From assembly GCA_022361535.1 (NCBI GenBank), contig JAKSAU010000962.1:1-9121 (forward strand): 9,121 nt of DNA, in the 5' to 3' direction. The notes under the pieces were generated by a model. That model searched no databases, was not told the DNA's origin, and worked only from the letters and a program-made list of their open reading frames with translations. A program made the translations under genes and the position numbers. Shown piece by piece: positions 5,556-9,121 of the stretch. The DNA is from Desulfobacterales bacterium. GTDB lineage: Bacteria > Desulfobacterota > Desulfobacteria > Desulfobacterales > Desulfobacteraceae. Each line of letters starts with the position of its first letter. The first letter of the stretch is position 1.

Positions 5556-6110
5556 ATGAGCGATTTTTTAAGAAATTTGAGAAGCTCCCATAAAAAGGAG
5601 ACCCCCCCACCCAGAAAACCCATAAAACCTATGGAAGGTAACTATTATCCCCAGACTGAACGCCGAATGCTCAGCGATAGAAGAACGCCACCCATGCAGC
5701 GGCAGCCTTCACAGGCAATGGATGATCTGGCCAGGGAGCTGGGTGATATGCTGCCCGTGATCATGGACAATACAACCAATCTGGTCAAGCAGGTTGAAAA
5801 GCTGGCTACCATCAATGAGATGGTTATGGAATCGCAAATTCGCCAGCATAATGCATTGGCAGATTTCTTTGAAAATATAGGGGATCTTCTGGCAAAAAGC
5901 AGCCCTTCAGAAATGCCGCCAAGAGCCACAGCCAGCTATGCTTCCGGCACCCATTACACAAAAGATGACATCCTGTCCATCATCAACAATATGAGGGATC
6001 AGGGCGCAACATTTGCCATCATCGCAGATTATTTAAAAGAAAAGGGCATACCAACTTTCTCCGGCAGAGGAGAGTGGCATGCCCAGACCATACACAGATT
6101 ATGTAAATAG
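5556..6110 (+). CDS. Uncharacterised protein with recombinase-like C-terminal helix-turn-helix (184 aa)
   Basis: I do not recognise a named family. The second ATG (5556) is preferred: GGAGG (5543-5547) is 8 nt upstream, versus only 2 nt for the ATG at 5550. Residues 1-50 are basic and proline-rich, with an ERRMLSDRR motif, and are probably disordered. Residues 55-115 look amphipathic and helical (LARELGDMLPVIMD, LVKQVEKLATINEMV), consistent with a coiled coil. Residues about 135-184 (TKDDILSIINNMR, then GATFAIIADYLKEKGIPTF, then GEWHAQTIHRLCK) resemble the 'A..L...GIPT..G..W...TV..IL' segment that ends the Recombinase domain of large serine recombinases. No catalytic resolvase domain is present, so it is not a recombinase. 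A DNA-binding or regulatory role is an inference. It converges on the TetR gene with a 2-bp gap and no terminator between them. Confidence 0.8.
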   Translation: MSDFLRNLRSSHKKETPPPRKPIKPMEGNYYPQTERRMLSDRRTPPMQRQPSQAMDDLARELGDMLPVIMDNTTNLVKQVEKLATINEMVMESQIRQHNALADFFENIGDLLAKSSPSEMPPRATASYASGTHYTKDDILSIINNMRDQGATFAIIADYLKEKGIPTFSGRGEWHAQTIHRLCK

Positions 6111-6112
6111 GA

Positions 6113-6742
6113 TCAGTCTTTTTTCAATCCTTTAATAATCATGTCAAATGCGATTTTAAGCGTTGGTTTGACAAAGTCCTTTTCGTCGTTTAACAAACGC
6201 TTGGAATCTACCCATAAAACAACACCGGCATAAGTGGCCCAGAGCACATCTGCTAGGGCCACTGGATGCTCTTCTACAAAAAGACCTTTTTGGATCCCTT
6301 CATCAACCACGGCAATGATTGCCCTGTGAGCCCGGGTAGAGTACTTTTTAAGTTCCTGCATAACCTCTTCGGACAGGTTGTGAAGGGTTTCGCCTGACTG
6401 AAGATGAAACAAATTAATCAGGATACTTGAGTCATACTCGTAAACATCGATAAACACATCACGAAATCGTCCGATCTTGTCTTCTACTGAGATATCCAAT
6501 TCCACGACTTTACTGATTTCAGCGCCAAGATGGGCCAAAATATCAATGGATAAAGATGTATGAAGTTCTTCTTTGTTTTTAAAATACAGGTAAAGGGTTC
6601 CAGGACTCAGTTCTGCGTTGGAGGCAATCTCCTCCATGGTTGCACTGTTAAACCCTTTTTTTGAAAACACCGAGCGGGCTGCGGAAAGAATTTCCTGACG
6701 TCTCCGCTCTTTTTCCCTTTGTTTTCGTTCATATATGCCCAT
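6113..6742 (-). CDS. TetR/AcrR-family transcriptional regulator
   Basis: 209 aa from the ATG at 6742. The N-terminal helix-turn-helix (about residues 14-60) carries the family pattern: ILSAARSVFSKKGFNSATMEEIA followed, after a gap, by SPGTLYLYFKNKEEL, here in two parts. The remaining helical domain is divergent, as usual for ligand-binding regions. A longer frame from 6823 adds 27 residues, but AGGTGA sits directly before the 6742 ATG and the extra residues do not look like TetR sequence. It is divergent from the CoA-transferase/GNAT gene, with 202 bp between start codons, so it probably regulates that gene and itself. A CoA thioester or fatty-acid-like effector is plausible by context only. 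Its 3' end meets the 184-aa gene 2 bp away. Confidence 0.9.
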   Translation of the reverse strand: MGIYERKQREKERRRQEILSAARSVFSKKGFNSATMEEIASNAELSPGTLYLYFKNKEELHTSLSIDILAHLGAEISKVVELDISVEDKIGRFRDVFIDVYEYDSSILINLFHLQSGETLHNLSEEVMQELKKYSTRAHRAIIAVVDEGIQKGLFVEEHPVALADVLWATYAGVVLWVDSKRLLNDEKDFVKPTLKIAFDMIIKGLKKD

Positions 6743-6760
6743 TCTCACCTCATTATTTTT

Positions 6761-6773
6761 TGAATACCATTCA
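6761..6773. promoter_or_regulatory. Candidate TetR operator
   Basis: TGAAT-ACC-ATTCA, a perfect 5-3-5 dyad 18 bp upstream of the TetR start codon. It lies just downstream of a TATACA box on the minus strand (6784-6779), which has TTTCCT 17 nt before it; an alternative pair is TTGAGA (6823-6818) with TAAATA (6800-6795). TetR proteins often bind short dyads near their own promoter. The site is short, so this is tentative. Confidence 0.35.
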
Positions 6774-6886
6774 TTAACTGTATAACAGGATGGATATTTA
6801 CAGGAAACCTGGAAAAATCTCAAGGAAAAGATTGGGGAATGCTAATTTATTTATTTTGGTTTTAACTAGATATTCTCTCTTTTATA

Positions 6887-6915
6887 TTCACAACCCCACT
6901 TTTTTCTACTATGAT
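6887..6915 (+). promoter_or_regulatory. Promoter of the CoA-transferase/GNAT gene
   Basis: TTCACA (6887-6892) and TATGAT (6910-6915) with a 17-nt spacer, each matching five of six consensus bases. Transcription would start near 6922, giving a leader of about 23 nt that contains the GGGAG ribosome-binding site (6932-6936). No riboswitch or long leader is possible, so control probably acts at initiation. Confidence 0.7.
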
Positions 6916-6944
6916 ATTGGACAAAAACCACGGGAGAAACATAT

Positions 6945-8861
6945 ATGACCAAAGCAACCTATTGGGCAGACTCTTACGTAGAAAAACTTTGCAGTGCCCA
7001 GGACGCCCTTCAGCATATTCGGCCCGGACAACGGGTGTTTATCGGATCTTCTTGCGGAGAGCCCCAACACCTGGTAAATGAATTATCCGCAATTTCCTCT
7101 CGGTTTACCGATCTTGAAATCGTTCGGCTGTTAAGTATTGAAAGCGGTCCTTTGACCCTTATTGCAAACCGGTCCCATTCGCAGCAGTTTAATATTCGGT
7201 CATTTTATCTGGGTTCCGGTGCACCAAGCATTATCCGCAAAAACCAGCGTTTTATTACACCGGCCAACCTGTCCCAGATTCCTGATTTGTTTAAATCCGG
7301 CCTTATGCCACTGAATGCAGCCCTGATCCAGGCATCGCCTCCGGATGACTTCGGCTGGATGAGCCTTGGCGTATCTGTGGATATCAACCTTGCAGCCTGT
7401 GAAACTGCAGACATAGTCATATGCCAGATCAACCCTAATATGCCACGGGTGCTGGGCAGAAGCTTTATTCATGTCAATGATGTGGATCATATAGTCGAAC
7501 ATGAGGAAGAACTGTTAACGATAAAACCATTGCCTGAACTTGAAACCGCCAATATTATAGCCAGGCACATATCAAGACTTATCGATGACGGATCCACCAT
7601 CCAGACCAGTTTAGGGGTTACCCAGGAAGCCACCATGGTTGCACTGGCCGCGAAAAATGATTTGGGTATCCATTCCCAGTATCTGTCAGACTCCATGATG
7701 CGCCTTTTCTCTTTAGGGGTTGTTACAAACAAGAAAAAAGGGTTCAACAACGGGAAACTTGTGGCCGGCTCTGCTGTAGGCTCTAATTTGCTATATGAAT
7801 TTCTGGACGACAATCCATCCATTGAATTTCACCCTTCAGACTACATTAACAACCCAGGGATTATCAGCCGCCACAATAAAATGGTGACCTTGAATACAGC
7901 AGTTGCCATTGACCTTACCGGACAGGTGGCTGCCGACGCCCTGCCCTTTAACAATTACACTGGCATTAACGGCCTTTTGGACTTTACCCGGGGTGCAGCC
8001 ATGGCCGAAGGCGGCAAATCAATTCTAATGATGGCTTCTACCTCTGATCATGGAAGAAAAAGCCGTATTATTCCCACACTCGACGATAAAGCCGTTGTCG
8101 TTCCCAGGGGAGATGTTCAGTTTGTGGCAACAGAGTACGGTGTGGTCAACCTTTTTGGTAAAACACTACAGGAAAGAGCCATGGCCCTGGTTTCCATTTC
8201 CCACCCGGACTTCAGGGACGAACTTTTTGCAAAGGCCAAAGAACTTGATCTCATTGACAGGGAACGCAAATTCAAGCAGGCGATCAAAGGGGTCTACCCC
8301 CTCAAGTATGAAGAAACGATCGTCATCAACGAAGTACCCATTACTTTCAGACCTGCTAAACCCGTGGACGAAAGAGGTGTTCAAGAGCACTACTATACAA
8401 TGAACCGCGGGGATATCGTGTCACGGTTCTTCCATGAGAAAAAAAGCTTTGTCCATGACCAGATCGAAACCACCTATGAAATCGATTATGTTAACGATCT
8501 GACCATTGTGGCCACTATTGGTGAGCTTGGATTTGAAAAAATAATAGCCGTGGGTGAATACTTCAGGAACACCATCATCAACATGGCTGAAGTGGCATAC
8601 TCCGTATCCAGGGAATATCAGGGTATGGGCATTGCCAACATCCTCCAGGAAAAACTTGCCAGGGCAGCAAAAGACAATGATATTAAAGGCCTTATCGCCT
8701 ACACATCCCCTCAGAACAAAGGTATGATCCGCCTGTTCAACAAACTGCCTTATTCAGTCAAATCTGAAAAAGATGATGATATGCTTATTTTAAGCTGCCT
8801 TTTTGAAGAGCCAGTCGATAAGGAAAAAGCATTGGGTGATTCCATTATGTCCATGGGATGA
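6945..8861 (+). CDS. Acetyl-CoA hydrolase/transferase-type domain fused to a GNAT acetyltransferase domain
   Basis: 638 aa, cytoplasmic. Residues 1-440 form a family I CoA-transferase fold of the 4-hydroxybutyrate/acetyl-CoA hydrolase type. Landmarks are FGWMSLGVSVDIN (136-148), GRSFIHVNDVDHIVE (171-185), LGIHSQYLSD (240-249), DLTGQVAADAL (323-333), LLDFTRGAA (344-352), GGKSI, and ATEYGVVNLFGKTLQERA (395-412). Residues about 465-615 form a GNAT domain with the acetyl-CoA pyrophosphate-binding loop QGMGIA (559-564). Characterised CoA-transferases have Glu in the motif GIHTE; here Gln245 occupies it, and the usual SG.GGQ.DF..G loop reads TGINGLLDF. Transfer chemistry may therefore be lost or changed. 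GGGAG lies 8 nt before the ATG. It is a single-gene unit, divergent from a TetR gene and closed by a terminator. Substrates are unknown; short-chain acyl-CoA metabolism or protein acylation are possibilities. Confidence 0.92.
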   Translation: MTKATYWADSYVEKLCSAQDALQHIRPGQRVFIGSSCGEPQHLVNELSAISSRFTDLEIVRLLSIESGPLTLIANRSHSQQFNIRSFYLGSGAPSIIRKNQRFITPANLSQIPDLFKSGLMPLNAALIQASPPDDFGWMSLGVSVDINLAACETADIVICQINPNMPRVLGRSFIHVNDVDHIVEHEEELLTIKPLPELETANIIARHISRLIDDGSTIQTSLGVTQEATMVALAAKNDLGIHSQYLSDSMMRLFSLGVVTNKKKGFNNGKLVAGSAVGSNLLYEFLDDNPSIEFHPSDYINNPGIISRHNKMVTLNTAVAIDLTGQVAADALPFNNYTGINGLLDFTRGAAMAEGGKSILMMASTSDHGRKSRIIPTLDDKAVVVPRGDVQFVATEYGVVNLFGKTLQERAMALVSISHPDFRDELFAKAKELDLIDRERKFKQAIKGVYPLKYEETIVINEVPITFRPAKPVDERGVQEHYYTMNRGDIVSRFFHEKKSFVHDQIETTYEIDYVNDLTIVATIGELGFEKIIAVGEYFRNTIINMAEVAYSVSREYQGMGIANILQEKLARAAKDNDIKGLIAYTSPQNKGMIRLFNKLPYSVKSEKDDDMLILSCLFEEPVDKEKALGDSIMSMG

Positions 8862-8883
8862 TTTTCTAAACGCATATAAAAAC

Positions 8884-8920
8884 AATAAGGGCGCGTTGTC
8901 TTTTGAAACGCGCCCTTATT
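8884..8920. terminator. Bidirectional intrinsic terminator
   Basis: A perfect 14-bp stem, AATAAGGGCGCGTT (8884-8897) with AACGCGCCCTTATT (8907-8920), and a 9-nt loop. On the plus strand it ends the CoA-transferase/GNAT gene and is followed by ATTCCCTT. On the minus strand, where it ends the CBM9-like gene, it is followed by GTTTTTATA, a better T-tract. It serves both convergent genes. Confidence 0.9.
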
Positions 8921-8952
8921 ATTCCCTTAAATAATTAGATCAAACAAGCAGG

Positions 8953-9121
8953 TTAAGTAAATCTGATTTCTCCGAAAGAATCAGGCCTGTGGAAATCAGG
9001 TACAGGAGAATCAACCTTTGCCCAGGTCAGCCAGTGGGGATGAGAACTCTCATCTGCACATTTATAGAAGTTTGCACGCCAGATCACATCAGGAGCAGGC
9101 TGCTCCACCTGACAATACTGC
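8953..9121 (-). CDS. CBM9-like (carbohydrate-binding family 9-like) protein, C-terminal fragment
   Basis: The last 55 codons plus TAA of a gene whose start lies beyond the right edge. The frame reads through without stops and ends with VIWRANFYKCADES, then HPHWLTWAKVDSP and DFHRPDSFGEIRF. This matches the usual end of CBM9-like domains: 'W..NFY', a 'W.TW.P' segment and a final 'DFHRPE.FG.L.F'. Such domains are beta-sandwiches, and stand-alone members in anaerobes have no firm function. Whether a signal peptide or other domains exist cannot be seen. It converges on the CoA-transferase/GNAT gene and shares the terminator at 8884-8920, so the two are not one operon. Confidence 0.72.
   Translation of the reverse strand, partial: QYCQVEQPAPDVIWRANFYKCADESSHPHWLTWAKVDSPVPDFHRPDSFGEIRFT

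Noticed and set aside
5556..6110. The 184-aa protein as a serine recombinase or phage integrase
   Set aside because: The catalytic N-terminal resolvase domain is absent, and no attachment sites or mobile-element genes lie nearby.
6743..6823. A 27-residue N-terminal extension of the TetR protein
   Set aside because: The ATG at 6742 has AGGTGA directly upstream and gives the normal TetR N-terminus. The extension overlaps the probable promoter region.

Overview
The window looks like a chromosomal segment of a heterotrophic anaerobic Desulfobacterota member, most likely a sulfate reducer of the Desulfobacterales. This rests on gene content: a CoA-transferase/GNAT fusion of a type I associate with these bacteria, a TRAP-type solute-binding protein, a CBM9-like protein and GntR/FCD and TetR regulators. 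No rRNA or marker gene confirms it, so the taxonomic call is an inference. I see no tRNA, rRNA, CRISPR array, insertion sequence or prophage.

Region 1 (about 1-3700, all on the minus strand) is a 5-oxoproline (pyroglutamate) utilisation cluster. In transcription order it holds a GntR/FCD regulator, pxpA, a 166-bp gap, pxpB, pxpC (4-bp overlap with pxpB), and the first 55 codons of a secreted TRAP-type solute-binding protein that runs off the left edge. PxpABC hydrolyse 5-oxoproline to glutamate with ATP. The transporter subunit suggests the substrate is imported. AT-rich dyads sharing the 12-mer ATATATTTTAAA lie before the regulator and before pxpB and are candidate operators.

Region 2 (about 3740-5220) holds a small unknown minus-strand gene (90 aa) with its own terminator, promoter and a dyad over the promoter. 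Diverging from it is a textbook FMN riboswitch, with a promoter placed so that transcription starts at the aptamer. The riboswitch controls a stand-alone ribB (riboflavin synthesis). Its start codon lies inside a perfect 10-bp stem, which suggests translational control. A 13-bp stem-loop follows ribB.

Region 3 (about 5220-6110) is a roughly 330-bp non-coding stretch followed by a gene for an unrecognised 184-aa cytoplasmic protein. That protein has a basic, proline-rich N-terminus, a helical middle and a C-terminus resembling the DNA-binding tail of large serine recombinases.

Region 4 (about 6113-8920) is a divergent pair: a TetR regulator (minus) and a 638-aa fusion of an acetyl-CoA hydrolase/transferase-type domain to a GNAT acetyltransferase domain (plus). 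The position of the catalytic glutamate of characterised CoA-transferases is a glutamine here. A strong bidirectional terminator separates the fusion gene from the C-terminal end of a CBM9-like protein that enters from the right edge on the minus strand.

The most useful leads are the expression platform of the riboswitch, the Glu-to-Gln change in the CoA-transferase fusion, the uncharacterised 184-aa and 90-aa proteins, and the candidate operators. I did not see a complete, clearly novel multi-gene system.
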